A stretch of 64,000 nt of DNA from DATJCV01 sp963707665 (GCA_963707665.1 CAVPQU010000011.1:380325-444324); one strand, 5' to 3'; shown: positions 8,764-18,332, counted from the stretch's first letter. Notes: a model not told the origin generated them from the letters alone. Program-made: numbers and translations.

Positions 8764-10701
8764 ATGTTCGAGTTTATCCGCACCCATCAACGCTTGATGC
8801 AGTTCGTTCTGCTGCTGTTCATCTTCCCGTCATTCGCATTTTTCGGACTGGAGAGCTATAGCCGCTTTGGTGGTGGTGACAATGCGGTGGCCAAGGTTGC
8901 GGGGCAATCCATAACGCAACAGGATTGGGATGCGGCACAGCGCGAACAAATGGAACGCTTGCGCCAAATGTATGGCGCAAGCTTCGATGTGGCGCTGTTC
9001 GATACGCCGGCTGCAAAACAGGAAGTTCTGGATAATTTGATTGCGCAACGCGCGCTGTCGGCAGAAGCGGTACGTATGCACCTGGCGGTTCCCGATGCGG
9101 TCTTGCAGGAGGCGATTCTGGGCATCCCGGGCTTGACTGGCGCCGATGGTAAATTTGACGGTGTGCGCTACAAGGAATTGCTGGCGGCACAAGGGATGAC
9201 GCCGGCGATGTACGAAGCGCGTCTGCGTCATGACCTGGCTCTGCAACAATTGAATTCGGCCATTCAAACCACCGCATTTACATCGAGGACGCTGGCTGCG
9301 CGCCTGTCCGACCTGAGTGACCAGGAGCGTGTGGCGCAAGAACTGCTGATCAAGGCATCGGACTATGTGCCACAGGTCAAGGTGACCGAGCAGATGCTGA
9401 CCGCTTATTACGACAAAAATGGCCAGCAGTTCATGGTCCCGGAACAAGTCAAAATCGACTACGTGATCCTCGATAACAAGTCGCTGGCGGCGCAGACACC
9501 GGTCAGCGAGGACGACATCAAGTCCTACTATGAGCAGAACGCCCAGCACTACACGACCGAAGAACAGCGCCGTGCCAGTCATATCCTGATCGCCGTTAAC
9601 AAGGATGCATCGACGGCCGACAAGGCTGCCGCCAAGGCGAAGGCAGAGACATTGCTGGCCGAGGTGCGCAAGGACCCCGCCTCATTTGCCAAAGTGGCGA
9701 AGGCAAATTCCCAGGATCCGGGCTCGGCGGCCATGGGTGGCGATCTCGGCTTTTTTGGCAAACAGGCAATGGTCAAGCCATTCGAAGACGCCGTACTCAA
9801 ATTGAAGCAGGGCGAAATCAGTGATCTGGTACAGACCGATTTTGGCTATCACATCATTGAATTGACAGGCATCAAGCCAGCTGTGGTCAAGCCGCTGGCT
9901 GAAGTGAAAGACGAGATCGCGACTGAAATCAAAAAGCAACTGGTCGAGAAAAAATTCTCGGAACTGGCCGATATTTTTAACAATACCGTGTATGAACAAG
10001 CCGACAGCCTGAAGCCGGTTGCCGACAAGCTGAAACTGCAGATTCATACCGCCAGCGACGTGACGCGCGACCCGAATCCGGCGCTGGCGAATGCCCCGTA
10101 TAACAATCCGAAATTCTTGAAGGCGCTATTTACCGATGACGTCATCCGTGACAAGCACAATACCGAAGTGATCGAGGTCGCCCCTCAGACCTTGATTGCT
10201 GGCCATGTGGTCGAGCACAAGGCGGCATTCAAGCGGCCACTGAGTGAAGTGAAGGAAATCGTGCGGGAACGCGTGACACGAATCGAAGCTGCCCGTTTGG
10301 CACGTGAAAGCGGGGCCAGTAAACTTGCGGCGCTGAAGGCCCAGGATAGTACGGCCGGCTTTACGGCGGAGAAGACCGTTTCGCGCAGCAAGGATGCGGG
10401 ACTCGACCCTCGCGCTCTGCTGGCGGTGATGAAAGCGGATACCAGAAAACTGCCCGCGTTTGCCGGAGTGGAACTGACAAATGGCGATTATGCGATTTTC
10501 CGTATCAGCAAAGTACTGCAGCCTGCCAATCCGGACGCCGCCCAGCGCCAAGCCGAGCAGCAGCAAATCACCAACATGCTGGCGCAACAGGAAATGCTAG
10601 CCTACATCAATGTACTGAAGAACCGGGCCAAGGCGGAGATCATCAAGCCCAAAGCCAGCGAGTCGGGTAGTGAACATGAAGCGCCCGCAACATCAGAGTA
10701 A
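8764..10701 (+). CDS. ppiD: Periplasmic membrane-anchored chaperone/PPIase PpiD
   Basis: Inner-membrane foldase of 645 residues that meets proteins emerging from Sec. One N-terminal membrane anchor (LMQFVLLLFIFPSFAFFGL, about residues 12-30) is followed by a SurA-like N domain, a parvulin domain (ARRASHILIAV-type motif near residue 278, GGDLGFFGKQ near 327, FGYHIIEL near 361) and a C-terminal helical region. Length matches PpiD. It stands alone between two terminators. Confidence 0.93.
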   Translation: MFEFIRTHQRLMQFVLLLFIFPSFAFFGLESYSRFGGGDNAVAKVAGQSITQQDWDAAQREQMERLRQMYGASFDVALFDTPAAKQEVLDNLIAQRALSAEAVRMHLAVPDAVLQEAILGIPGLTGADGKFDGVRYKELLAAQGMTPAMYEARLRHDLALQQLNSAIQTTAFTSRTLAARLSDLSDQERVAQELLIKASDYVPQVKVTEQMLTAYYDKNGQQFMVPEQVKIDYVILDNKSLAAQTPVSEDDIKSYYEQNAQHYTTEEQRRASHILIAVNKDASTADKAAAKAKAETLLAEVRKDPASFAKVAKANSQDPGSAAMGGDLGFFGKQAMVKPFEDAVLKLKQGEISDLVQTDFGYHIIELTGIKPAVVKPLAEVKDEIATEIKKQLVEKKFSELADIFNNTVYEQADSLKPVADKLKLQIHTASDVTRDPNPALANAPYNNPKFLKALFTDDVIRDKHNTEVIEVAPQTLIAGHVVEHKAAFKRPLSEVKEIVRERVTRIEAARLARESGASKLAALKAQDSTAGFTAEKTVSRSKDAGLDPRALLAVMKADTRKLPAFAGVELTNGDYAIFRISKVLQPANPDAAQRQAEQQQITNMLAQQEMLAYINVLKNRAKAEIIKPKASESGSEHEAPATSE

Positions 10702-10715
10702 AAACGCGATTCACT

Positions 10716-10744
10716 AAAAAGCCGCTCGCTGAGCGGCTTTTTTT
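10716..10744 (+). terminator. Terminator between ppiD and mnmH
   Basis: AAAAAGCCGCTC / GAGCGGCTTTTTTT hairpin with a short GCT loop in the convergent gap; it can serve both genes. Confidence 0.92.
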
Positions 10745-11828
10745 ATTCGGCTGCCATCGCGGATTGGTCGGCGAGCTTGCACAAGCGCCGCGCCGCCTGG
10801 GTGAAGGCCGGTGATGAAATGTCGTCCAATGAGATCGCCGTCGCGTGCGCAATCTGAGCGAAGTTACGTTCAATGGAGCGCAAATAAGCCGGATCGTAAT
10901 GGTTGCGCAAGAGCTCTTCCACCAGCAACTCCAGTTGCCCGTTGCGTGCCAAAGTCTGCCATCCGCTAATCGTTGCACGACCATACAGATTGGACAGGCA
11001 ATCCAGCTGTGCATTCAGCTGGCCTGGGTCGAGCGAGAAATGCGCATAATCCTGCATCAGCAACTGCACCCGGTGTGCCAGCGGCAGCTCGAGCGCGATG
11101 CACGGCGCAGCGCGCATGTGGTCCATCAGCATATCCGGCACTCGTACATCGCCCACTTTTTTGCTCTCCGATTCGGCGAATACAATCCGCGTCGGATCGA
11201 AACCCCGCAGCGTCTGCCAGATACGGCTCTCGAACATTTTCTGCGTTGGCTGCTGTTCGTCCGGCAATCGGCCCAGCACCGAGCCGCGATGCGCGGCCAT
11301 CTGTTCCAGGTCCAGCACCTGCGCGCCAGCCGCAGCCAGTGACTGCAACAGGCGACTCTTGCCGCTGCCGGTCGGACCGCAGACGATGCGGAACGTAAAG
11401 CGCGCCGGCAATTCCGCCAAGGCTGCACTCACGTGCCGGCGGTAAGCCTTGTAGCCGCCATCCAGCTGCACCGCCGGCCAGCCGATCCTGGCCAGGATGT
11501 GCGCCATCGCGCCGCTGCGGTTGCCGCCGCGCCAGCAATACACCAGCGGCTTCCAGTCGCGGCCATGTGCCATGAATTGCGTGTCGATATGATGCGCGAT
11601 GTTGCGCGCGACGATGGCAGCGCCGGCTTTCTTGGCTTCGAACGGACTGACCTGCTTGTACAGCGTGCCGATCCGCTTGCGCTCTTCGTCGTCCAGCACC
11701 GGGCAGTTGATCGCGCCGGGCAGATGATCTTCGGCGAATTCGGACGGACTGCGGGTGTCGATGATGCTGTCGAAACGCTCGAGTTGCGGCAGGATGTCAG
11801 AAAAAGTCAGCAGCGCGGGAAACTTCAT
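10743..11828 (-). CDS. mnmH: tRNA 2-selenouridine synthase MnmH
   Basis: Replaces sulfur of 2-thiouridine at the tRNA wobble position by selenium, through geranylated intermediates. The 361-residue protein has an N-terminal rhodanese domain with catalytic Cys98 in YCWRGGNRSG and a P-loop domain with GPTGSGKS at about residues 151-158. The conserved Trp after the Cys is present. No selD or selA is visible in this window, so whether selenophosphate is available cannot be judged here. It is followed on the same strand by the TesA-like gene upstream, 4 bp away. Confidence 0.93.
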   Translation of the reverse strand: MKFPALLTFSDILPQLERFDSIIDTRSPSEFAEDHLPGAINCPVLDDEERKRIGTLYKQVSPFEAKKAGAAIVARNIAHHIDTQFMAHGRDWKPLVYCWRGGNRSGAMAHILARIGWPAVQLDGGYKAYRRHVSAALAELPARFTFRIVCGPTGSGKSRLLQSLAAAGAQVLDLEQMAAHRGSVLGRLPDEQQPTQKMFESRIWQTLRGFDPTRIVFAESESKKVGDVRVPDMLMDHMRAAPCIALELPLAHRVQLLMQDYAHFSLDPGQLNAQLDCLSNLYGRATISGWQTLARNGQLELLVEELLRNHYDPAYLRSIERNFAQIAHATAISLDDISSPAFTQAARRLCKLADQSAMAAE

Positions 11829-11832
11829 CGAT

Positions 11833-12483
11833 TCACTTCAGGACAAGCGGTTTTAAGTGAGGCCAGACATTCTCCAGCAACGCCGGCTGCGCTTGCGCGG
11901 TCGGATGCAGGCGGTCGGCCTGGAACAGTGCCGGCTGGTCGGCGACTCCCTGCAGGAAGAATGGCACCAGCGCGCAACGGGTTTCCTTGGCCAGGCGCGG
12001 ATACAGCGCGGCGAAACGGCCGGCGTAATCGCGGCCATAATTGGGCGGAATCTGCATGCCCAGCAACAGCGTTCTGGCTCCGGCTTTCTGCGCCAGCGTG
12101 ATGAGCGCGCGCAGATTGGCTTCGGTGGCATCCAGCGGCAGGCCGCGCAAGGCGTCGTTGGCGCCGAGCTCGATCAGGACGATTTGCGGTTGGTGCTGTG
12201 CCAGCAGCGCCGGCAGGCGGGTGCGGCCGCCGCTGGTGGTTTCGCCGCTAATGCTGGCGTTGACCACACTGGCGTTGATATTCTCCGCTTTCAGGCGCTG
12301 CTCCAGCAGCGTCACCCAGCCGGAAGCACGCGCCAGACCGTATTCGGCTGACAGGCTGTCACCCAGCACGAGCACGGTTTTTGATGCAGAATGAGCGCTC
12401 GCCGTGAACAGCGCCAGCAGGAGCAGTAGCACGCCGGACCAACCGTTTGCCAATCCAACCCTTTTCACCTGACGACGCTGCAT
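11833..12483 (-). CDS. tesA: TesA-like arylesterase/lysophospholipase (SGNH hydrolase)
   Basis: Periplasmic SGNH-family esterase of 216 residues. A signal peptide (LLLLLALFTASAHSA, about residues 19-33) precedes block I GDSLSAEYG (nucleophile Ser43), block III LGANDALRG and the C-terminal DRLHPTAQAQ holding the catalytic Asp-His. The ATG at 12483 shares the CATG tetranucleotide with the start of the divergent ATPase gene; this tesA-ybbA head-to-head order also exists in E. coli. It is 4 bp upstream of mnmH and probably cotranscribed with it. Confidence 0.9.
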   Translation of the reverse strand: MQRRQVKRVGLANGWSGVLLLLLALFTASAHSASKTVLVLGDSLSAEYGLARASGWVTLLEQRLKAENINASVVNASISGETTSGGRTRLPALLAQHQPQIVLIELGANDALRGLPLDATEANLRALITLAQKAGARTLLLGMQIPPNYGRDYAGRFAALYPRLAKETRCALVPFFLQGVADQPALFQADRLHPTAQAQPALLENVWPHLKPLVLK

Positions 12484-13180
12484 GCCTGAAACCTCCACGC
12501 CCGAATTTTCATCCAAGAACTCTGCTATTGAAGTACGCCATCTCGCCAAGCGCGTTGCCGACGCGACTGGCACGCTGACCATCCTGCAAGACATCGATTT
12601 TACCGTGCCAGCCGGGGCCACGCTGGCGATCGTAGGCGCGTCGGGCTCAGGAAAATCGACCTTGCTGGGTCTGTTGGCCGGTCTCGACACGCCGTCAGCC
12701 GGCACCGTCAAGATTGACGGCATCGATATCTTTGCACTGGATGAGGATGGCCGCGCCGAATTGCGTAAACAGCGGGTTGGCTTCGTGTTTCAATCGTTCC
12801 AGTTGCTGGCGCACCTGACTGCATTGGAAAACGTGATGTTGCCGCTGGAATTGCGCGGCGAGCGCGCGGTGCAAACCAAGGCAACCCAGATGCTGGAGCG
12901 GGTCGGCCTCGCCAGCCGCCTGAGGCATTATCCGAAATATCTTTCCGGCGGCGAACAACAGCGGGTGGCGCTGGCGCGCGCCTTCATCACCGAGCCGCCG
13001 CTGCTGCTAGCTGACGAGCCGACCGGCAGTCTCGACTCGGCATCGGGTGAAACGGTGATGCAGCTGATGTTCGACCTGAATCAGGAGCGCGGTTCGACCT
13101 TGGTCCTGGTGACCCACGAAGCGCAGATTGCGGCGCGCTGCCAGCGCACGATCACGCTGGTGGCAGGGCGACTGGTCTGA
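12482..13180 (+). CDS. ybbA: YbbA-like ABC transporter ATP-binding protein
   Basis: ATPase of the LolD/MacB type, 232 residues. Walker A is GASGSGKST (about residues 52-60), the signature is LSGGEQQRVALARAF (about 154-168) and Walker B with the following loop LLLADEPTGSLD (about 174-185). These families normally work with a large FtsX-like permease (YbbP), but no permease gene follows: the next gene is convergent nnr. It therefore looks orphaned, or pairs with a permease elsewhere. The start codon overlaps the divergent tesA start. Confidence 0.92.
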   Translation: MPETSTPEFSSKNSAIEVRHLAKRVADATGTLTILQDIDFTVPAGATLAIVGASGSGKSTLLGLLAGLDTPSAGTVKIDGIDIFALDEDGRAELRKQRVGFVFQSFQLLAHLTALENVMLPLELRGERAVQTKATQMLERVGLASRLRHYPKYLSGGEQQRVALARAFITEPPLLLADEPTGSLDSASGETVMQLMFDLNQERGSTLVLVTHEAQIAARCQRTITLVAGRLV

Positions 13181-13188
13181 TTTCTATT

Positions 13189-13254
13189 GGCAGTATGTTG
13201 TAAAAATCAATATTTTACGCCAGGAATTGATGGTGATGGTTGGGAGTATCTGAT
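13189..13254 (+). repeat. Paired-GAGTAT intergenic element, copy 1
   Basis: Box 1 CAGTATGTTG near 13191 and box 2 GGGAGTATCTG at 13242-13252 stand 53 bp apart (AGTAT to AGTAT) around an AT-rich core with ATTTTACGCC. It starts 8 bp after the ybbA stop in the ybbA/nnr convergent gap. One of ten copies of the same family in the window. Confidence 0.8.
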
Positions 13255-13347
13255 CCCGGAAGCGCCATTTTGTGGAGCGAAAACGAATCCGTAGTGCCTT
13301 CAGCCATGAGAAAAATGCGCAGCGGCGCATGGCGCCCGGTCTTGCAC

Positions 13348-14875
13348 TCAAGGACCTCGTGCGCCGCCGTGATCGGCAATGGCGTGATTCAGGCTGGCGC
13401 GAATCGCCGGGATCAGTTCGCTGGCGGTCAGGCCGACTGGCCCACTGCCCCGCGCGACCAGCTGGTCGGCGGCGTCGCCATGCAGCCAAACCGCCGCCCA
13501 CGCCGCCGGGGCTGGCGGCCAGCCTTGCGCCAGTAAAGCGCCGCAGACGCCGCTCAGCACATCTCCGGTGCCGGCGCTGGCCAGCGCCGGATTGCCAGTC
13601 GGGTTGATGGTGGCCATGCCGTTGGCTTCCGCGATGACGCTGCCGGAACCTTTCAGCACCACCGTGGCGTTGAAGTGCCGCGCCAGCGTGCGCGCCGCGG
13701 CCAGCCGGTCGGCCTGAACCGCATCAGCCGTTACGCCCAGCAGACGGGCCGCTTCCAGCGGATGGGGCGTCAGCAGCGTACTGGCACGCCGCAGTCGCAA
13801 TTTTTGCTGCAAGCCGAGCTCTGCAGCAATCAGGTTCAGCGCATCGGCGTCGATCACCAGCGGCGCATTCGATCCGAGCGCGTGCGCGAGCACATCGTGT
13901 GCCATGCGCGAGTTGCCGAGACCGGGGCCGATCGCCAGCGTCGACGTGGAAAAATCCAGGTCTTGCGCGCGCCGGCACATCAGCTCGGGATGGGCGTCGT
14001 CAAATGCCACTGCCTGCTCCAGGAAACCGACGAATACTCGCCCGGCGCCGCAGTGCAGGGCGGCGCGTGCGGCGAGCACCGGCGCGCCGGACATGCCATG
14101 CGCACCGCCGACAATCGCGAGGTCGCCGTAGCTGCCCTTGTGCGTGTTCTGCCGACGCGGGCGCAGCCAGCTGGCGAACAAGGCTGGCGCATTCAAGCGT
14201 GCCTGCGCCGGCGGCAATAGCGCCTGGTCGATGGCCAGATCGGCAACCTCGACCAGTCCCGCATAGTCACGACCGTCGGCGGTATGCAGTCCAGGCTTGT
14301 CGCCAATGAAGGTGATGGTGTGCGTCGCCCGAATCGCCAGCTCGCTACCGCTGGCGCCAACCAGATTGCCGGTATCGGCATTCAGCCCGCTCGGTACATC
14401 CAGTGCCAGTACCGGACAGGCCAGGGTGTTGACGTATTCGACCGCCGCGCGCAGGTCGCCAGCCAGCGGTCGGGCCAGGCCGATGCCGAACAAGCCGTCG
14501 ATCACGAGTGCCCAGTCGATCGCTGCCAGTGCCGTCAATTGCGCCGGCACCGCAAAACGGACGCCGCTTTGTTCGGCATGTTCCAGCGCCTGCGTGCAAT
14601 CCGGAGGCGGTGCTTGCAATCCGGAATAGCGCAAGACATGCGGCTCCAGGCCGGCTTGCGCCAGGTGGGCAGCGGTTTCCAGTGCATCGCCGCCATTATT
14701 TCCGGGACCTGCCAGCAGCAGAACCTTGGCGCCGCCAGCCCGTATTCGACACCAGCGTCAGCGCCAGGTCGGCTGCAGCCTTGCCCGCCCGTCGCATCAG
14801 GGTGCCCGGTGGCAAGCTTGCCAACGCTGCCTGTTCGACGGCGCGAATTTGGGTGACGGAATAAAGTGGGCTCAT
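13348..14875 (-). pseudogene. nnr: Bifunctional NAD(P)H-hydrate repair enzyme Nnr, frame-shifted
   Basis: Repairs hydrated NAD(P)H: an N-terminal YjeF epimerase domain and a C-terminal ADP/ATP-dependent dehydratase. The protein starts MSPLYSVTQIRAVEQAALAS at 14875. After NTGW the frame breaks; one extra base near 14737 separates it from the rest, which resumes as AKVLLLAGPGNNGGDALETA, the conserved epimerase motif. The dehydratase part carries KGSYGDLAIVGGA and NPTGNPALASAGTGDVLSG. Deleting one base gives about 508 residues, the normal length. Conservation on both sides suggests sequence error or a very recent mutation rather than decay. Confidence 0.88.
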
Positions 14876-14940
14876 GGTGCCGTAAGAATAGACGAAAGCG
14901 CTCCGCGTGGCAGCCGGCATGACTTTCACATGAATTGCTT

Positions 14941-15819
14941 TCAACCGTCCTTCCAGCTCTGCGCCATATCAAACGCAAAGTCGCGGTAGGAGCGGGGTGG
15001 GCGCCCCAACAAGGCTGACATGCGTTCAACCGCCTGCTTGCTTGCCACCATGCCGTCCTTTTGGAAGCGACCCATCATCAGCCGCATGTCGCGCGCCATC
15101 CAGCCGGGGGCGAATGTTTTGAAACGCGCCTCAAATGCGTCGAGATCATTGCCGCCATAGACAATGGGCTTGCCCAGCGCCTCTGACCAGATTTGAGCAA
15201 TGGCGTTTCCGGTCAGCACATGCGGGCCGACCAGTTCGATCGTTTGCCGCGGCAAGCGGCTTGTGGCACGTTCTCTTTCCAGCAAGGCCGATACGACAAT
15301 ATCGGCGATGTCCCGCGTGTCGACCATCGCGATGCCAACGTCGCCAAGCGGCATCGGATAGATGCCGTGTCCCAGCAGCGCCTCTTTGAGCGAAACATCG
15401 TTCTGCATGAAATACGCGGGTCGCAAGATCGTCGCCCCGAGGTCGAATTGCTCGATCATGCGTTCCACTGTGTACTTGCCGGTGAAATGCGGCACGTCGG
15501 TAAACGGCTCGGAATTGAGCACCGAGAAGTACACGATGCGTTGAATGCCAGCGTCGCCTGCCAGTGACAAGGTGATCAACGCCTGTGTCACTTCGTCCGG
15601 CGTGACTGCATTCAGCAGAAAGAGCGTATCAATGCCATCGAGCGCCGCGCGCATCGATTCGACGTCGGTCATATCGCCGTGCGCCACGGTGACGCCGGCG
15701 GGCAAGCTCGCTGCGCCAGGGTTGCGTACAAGCGCTCGTACCGACGCGCGTTGCGCGGCGAGCTGTCGCACGATCTGGGAGCCAATGGCGCCGGTACTGC
15801 CGGTCACAAGGATAGTCAT
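14941..15819 (-). CDS. NmrA-like NAD(P)H-binding oxidoreductase
   Basis: Atypical short-chain dehydrogenase of the NmrA/quinone-reductase type, 292 residues. The dinucleotide-binding motif is VTGSTGAIGSQIV at the N-terminus; the rest follows the family pattern of NAD(P)H-dependent reductases or redox sensors lacking a clear catalytic Tyr-x3-Lys. Start chosen at 15819, seven bases after AAAGGA; an ATG two codons upstream is the alternative. It is divergent from a LysR regulator that probably controls it. Substrate unknown. Confidence 0.85.
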   Translation of the reverse strand: MTILVTGSTGAIGSQIVRQLAAQRASVRALVRNPGAASLPAGVTVAHGDMTDVESMRAALDGIDTLFLLNAVTPDEVTQALITLSLAGDAGIQRIVYFSVLNSEPFTDVPHFTGKYTVERMIEQFDLGATILRPAYFMQNDVSLKEALLGHGIYPMPLGDVGIAMVDTRDIADIVVSALLERERATSRLPRQTIELVGPHVLTGNAIAQIWSEALGKPIVYGGNDLDAFEARFKTFAPGWMARDMRLMMGRFQKDGMVASKQAVERMSALLGRPPRSYRDFAFDMAQSWKDG

Positions 15820-15874
15820 GTCCATTCCTTTCAAAATATGCAAATAGGAGGAGTTGATCTTGACAGTTTTCATG

Positions 15875-15913
15875 GTGAGACGATAGAAGTAGTATTTAAA
15901 CAGTTCGTCTCAC
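15875..15913. promoter_or_regulatory. Candidate operator: 9-bp inverted repeat in the LysR/NmrA gap
   Basis: GTGAGACGA (15875-15883) and TCGTCTCAC (15905-15913) form a perfect inverted repeat separated by 21 AT-rich bases, 14 bp before the LysR start codon. Placement between divergent regulator and target is typical for LysR-type or other regulator binding. Binding is inferred only. Confidence 0.45.
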
Positions 15914-15926
15914 AAATGGAACGGTT

Positions 15927-16814
15927 ATGGACTTGAATGCACTGGCCGACTTTAGCGTGGTGGTGGTTCATGGTGGCTTTGGCCGAGCAAGCAGGGCGAC
16001 CGGACGTCCCAAAGCCAGTCTGTCACGCCGGGTGATGCAGTTGGAGCAGAGCCTCGGCATACGTCTGTTTCAGCGCGGGTCGCGCAACCTGGCGCTGACC
16101 GAAGAAGGCGCTGCGCTGCACGCGAGCATCACGAGCGGGCTGAGTGAACTGAAAGAGGCGGTCGAGGCGATCAGTACGCGTTCGCACTCACCTAGCGGCC
16201 GCTTGCGGATCAGCGCTCCGACCTTATTTGCGTATGAATCGCTGGGGAAGCTGGCGGCGACGTATATTGCGGCCTATCCCCAAGTGGTCATCGAAATTAT
16301 CGCGGAAGACCGCTTCGTCAATCCGATTGCGGACGACTACGATGTGGTCATCAGAGCCAACCCCGCCCCCGACAGCGCGCTGGCAGGCCGTTGTTTCTCG
16401 CATGATGAGCTGGTCGTGGTGGCATCGCCGCTGGTAAAGCGTCCACCCGGAACAGGGGCAGAAGGGCAGCCGGTTGCCGCGGTCACGCTATTGTCGGCCC
16501 CGGCCAAAGAGCTTTGGCGCATGGCCGGCGTGGATGGCGAGCGCGTATTGCTGCCGCAGGCGGTGGCGCGCTTTTCGTCGATCTCGATGGTGCACGATGC
16601 CGCACTTGCCGGCGCCGGAGCGGCCGTGCTGCCGCTGTCAAGAGTCCGCGACGACTTGGAAAGCGGCAAGCTTGCAATGTGGGGCACGCTGCCGGGGCGC
16701 AGCGTCGAAGTCTGGGCGCTGTTCGCGTCGCGGCGCCATTTAAGCCCCAAGATCAGAACCTTTGTCGCGCTCCTATCGGAATCCTTCCTCGGCGCGAATT
16801 CCAAGCCGGTGTAG
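15927..16814 (+). CDS. LysR family transcriptional regulator
   Basis: 295-residue regulator with an N-terminal winged helix (ADFSVVVVHGGFGRASRATG, recognition helix KASLSRRVMQLEQSLGIRLF) and a periplasmic-binding-protein-like effector domain. The sequence LNALADFSVVV and RGSRNLALTEEGAAL place it with LysR proteins that control neighbouring oxidoreductases. It is divergent from the NmrA-like reductase, which is the obvious candidate target, and ends 16 bp from the convergent amidase. Effector unknown. Confidence 0.93.
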   Translation: MDLNALADFSVVVVHGGFGRASRATGRPKASLSRRVMQLEQSLGIRLFQRGSRNLALTEEGAALHASITSGLSELKEAVEAISTRSHSPSGRLRISAPTLFAYESLGKLAATYIAAYPQVVIEIIAEDRFVNPIADDYDVVIRANPAPDSALAGRCFSHDELVVVASPLVKRPPGTGAEGQPVAAVTLLSAPAKELWRMAGVDGERVLLPQAVARFSSISMVHDAALAGAGAAVLPLSRVRDDLESGKLAMWGTLPGRSVEVWALFASRRHLSPKIRTFVALLSESFLGANSKPV

Positions 16815-16829
16815 CACCGGCAAACGCGC

Positions 16830-18164
16830 TTATGGTGTCTGTGGCAAAGCAGTTGGGGCGATCGCGCGCGCGACCGCCAGCAGGTGCCCATCGCGCATCG
16901 CGGGCGCGGCCAGCATCAATCCCACCGGCAGCGTGCCGGCGGCGTGGCAGGGCAGAGAAATCGCGCAGCCGTCCAGCAGATTGATCGCCGACGGATTGCG
17001 CAGCAGCAGGCGATTGGCATGGAAGAAGGCGTCGTCGGATGCTTCCAGCTCTGCGATCGGCGGTGCCACCAGTGGCACGGTCGGCATCAGCAGCGCGTCG
17101 AACGGCGCCAACTCGGCTTCCATGCGGGCGATCCAGTCGCGTCGCTGGCGCAGGCAGTCGATGTAATCGGCCGCGCTCATCTTTTCACCGAGCTTGATGC
17201 GCCACGCGACGCGTGGGTCGTATTGTGCTTCGTGTGCGCTCAGCATGGTGCGGTGCCAGGCATAGGCTTCGGCCGGGGCAAAGCGATTGATCGATGCGCT
17301 GTCGTTCAGCAGCGTCAGCGGCAGGTCGACAATGCTGGCGCCGGCCGCCGACAAGCGTGACAGCGCAGCGGCAAACGATGCCGCGACATGGGCATCCAGC
17401 GCGTCGAGCATCAGCGTTTGCGGCACCGCCAGCCGCAGTCCCGCCAATGGCAGCTCGGGGATGGTCAGCACTTGGCCGGACAGGATGCGATCGAGCAGGA
17501 TGCAGTCCTCGACCGAGCGGGTCATCGCGCAGAGTGTGTCAAGCGTAGTGGACAGCGGCACGGCGCCGGCGGTCGGCACCCGGCGCGCGGTCGATTTGAA
17601 GCCGACCAAGCCGCACAGCGCAGCCGGAATGCGAATCGAACCGCCGGTATCGGAACCGACGGCGGCCACGCAATATCCGCCTGCCACCGACACCGCGCTA
17701 CCGGACGAAGAGCCGCCGGGAATCCGTGCCACGGCTGCATCGGCTGGATTGGCCGGCGTGCCGTAGTGCGGATTGATGCCAACCCCGGAGAATGCGAATT
17801 CGGTCATGTTGGTCTTGCCGATGATGGCGGCGCCGGCCGCACGCAGGCGCGCAACCACCGGCGCATCGCTACCGGCAGCAGGCGCGCCTTGCAGCACGGT
17901 CGAGCCGGCCAGCGTGGTTTCGCCGGCGATATCGAGCAGATCCTTGACTGACACCGGCAGCCCGGCCAGTGGAGACAGTGTGACGCCAGCACTGCGCATG
18001 GCATCCGCATGCTGGGCGGCGGCGCGGGCGCTAGTCGGGTAGAGTCGGGTGAACACCGACCGGCTGGCTTGCGCGGCGTCCAGGCAGGCATCCATCAGCG
18101 CTTGCCGCGCGCTGGTGCGCAGTGAAGAGATGGCGGTGGTAAGCGGTTGTTTCATGGCAGGCAT
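16830..18164 (-). CDS. Amidase signature family protein
   Basis: Amidase of 444 residues that hydrolyses an amide, substrate not predictable. The Ser-cisSer-Lys triad is visible: Lys in LPVSVKDLLDIAG (about residue 73), Ser in PGGSSSGSA (about 150) and the nucleophile Ser in GSDTGGSIRIPAAL (about 174). The length and overall layout match GatA-like amidases, but no gatB or gatC neighbours exist, so a catabolic role is more likely. Two start codons (18164 and 18155) are possible. It lies downstream of lhgO-like and dadA genes on the same strand but with a 331-bp gap. Confidence 0.88.
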   Translation of the reverse strand: MPAMKQPLTTAISSLRTSARQALMDACLDAAQASRSVFTRLYPTSARAAAQHADAMRSAGVTLSPLAGLPVSVKDLLDIAGETTLAGSTVLQGAPAAGSDAPVVARLRAAGAAIIGKTNMTEFAFSGVGINPHYGTPANPADAAVARIPGGSSSGSAVSVAGGYCVAAVGSDTGGSIRIPAALCGLVGFKSTARRVPTAGAVPLSTTLDTLCAMTRSVEDCILLDRILSGQVLTIPELPLAGLRLAVPQTLMLDALDAHVAASFAAALSRLSAAGASIVDLPLTLLNDSASINRFAPAEAYAWHRTMLSAHEAQYDPRVAWRIKLGEKMSAADYIDCLRQRRDWIARMEAELAPFDALLMPTVPLVAPPIAELEASDDAFFHANRLLLRNPSAINLLDGCAISLPCHAAGTLPVGLMLAAPAMRDGHLLAVARAIAPTALPQTP

Positions 18165-18264
18165 TCTTTAGCAGTGGCGAGCGAGGCTATCAAAAAACGC
18201 GAACAAATCTCCGCGGGAACGACAGGAAAAATCGGGGCAGTTAACACTATGACCAACAATGACA

Positions 18265-18332
18265 TGGAGTATGTTCAAATATCGACCATTTCATATGCGA
18301 AATTGATGGCTTATACATGGAGTATATGATCG
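18265..18332 (+). repeat. Paired-GAGTAT intergenic element, copy 2
   Basis: TGGAGTATG at 18265 and TGGAGTATATG at 18318, 53 bp apart, around a core with ATTTCATATGCGAAAT, a 5-bp dyad with 6-nt loop. It lies in the 331-bp gap (18165-18495) between the 5' end of the amidase gene and the 3' end of the FAD oxidoreductase. Apart from this element I see no gene in that gap. Confidence 0.88.
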
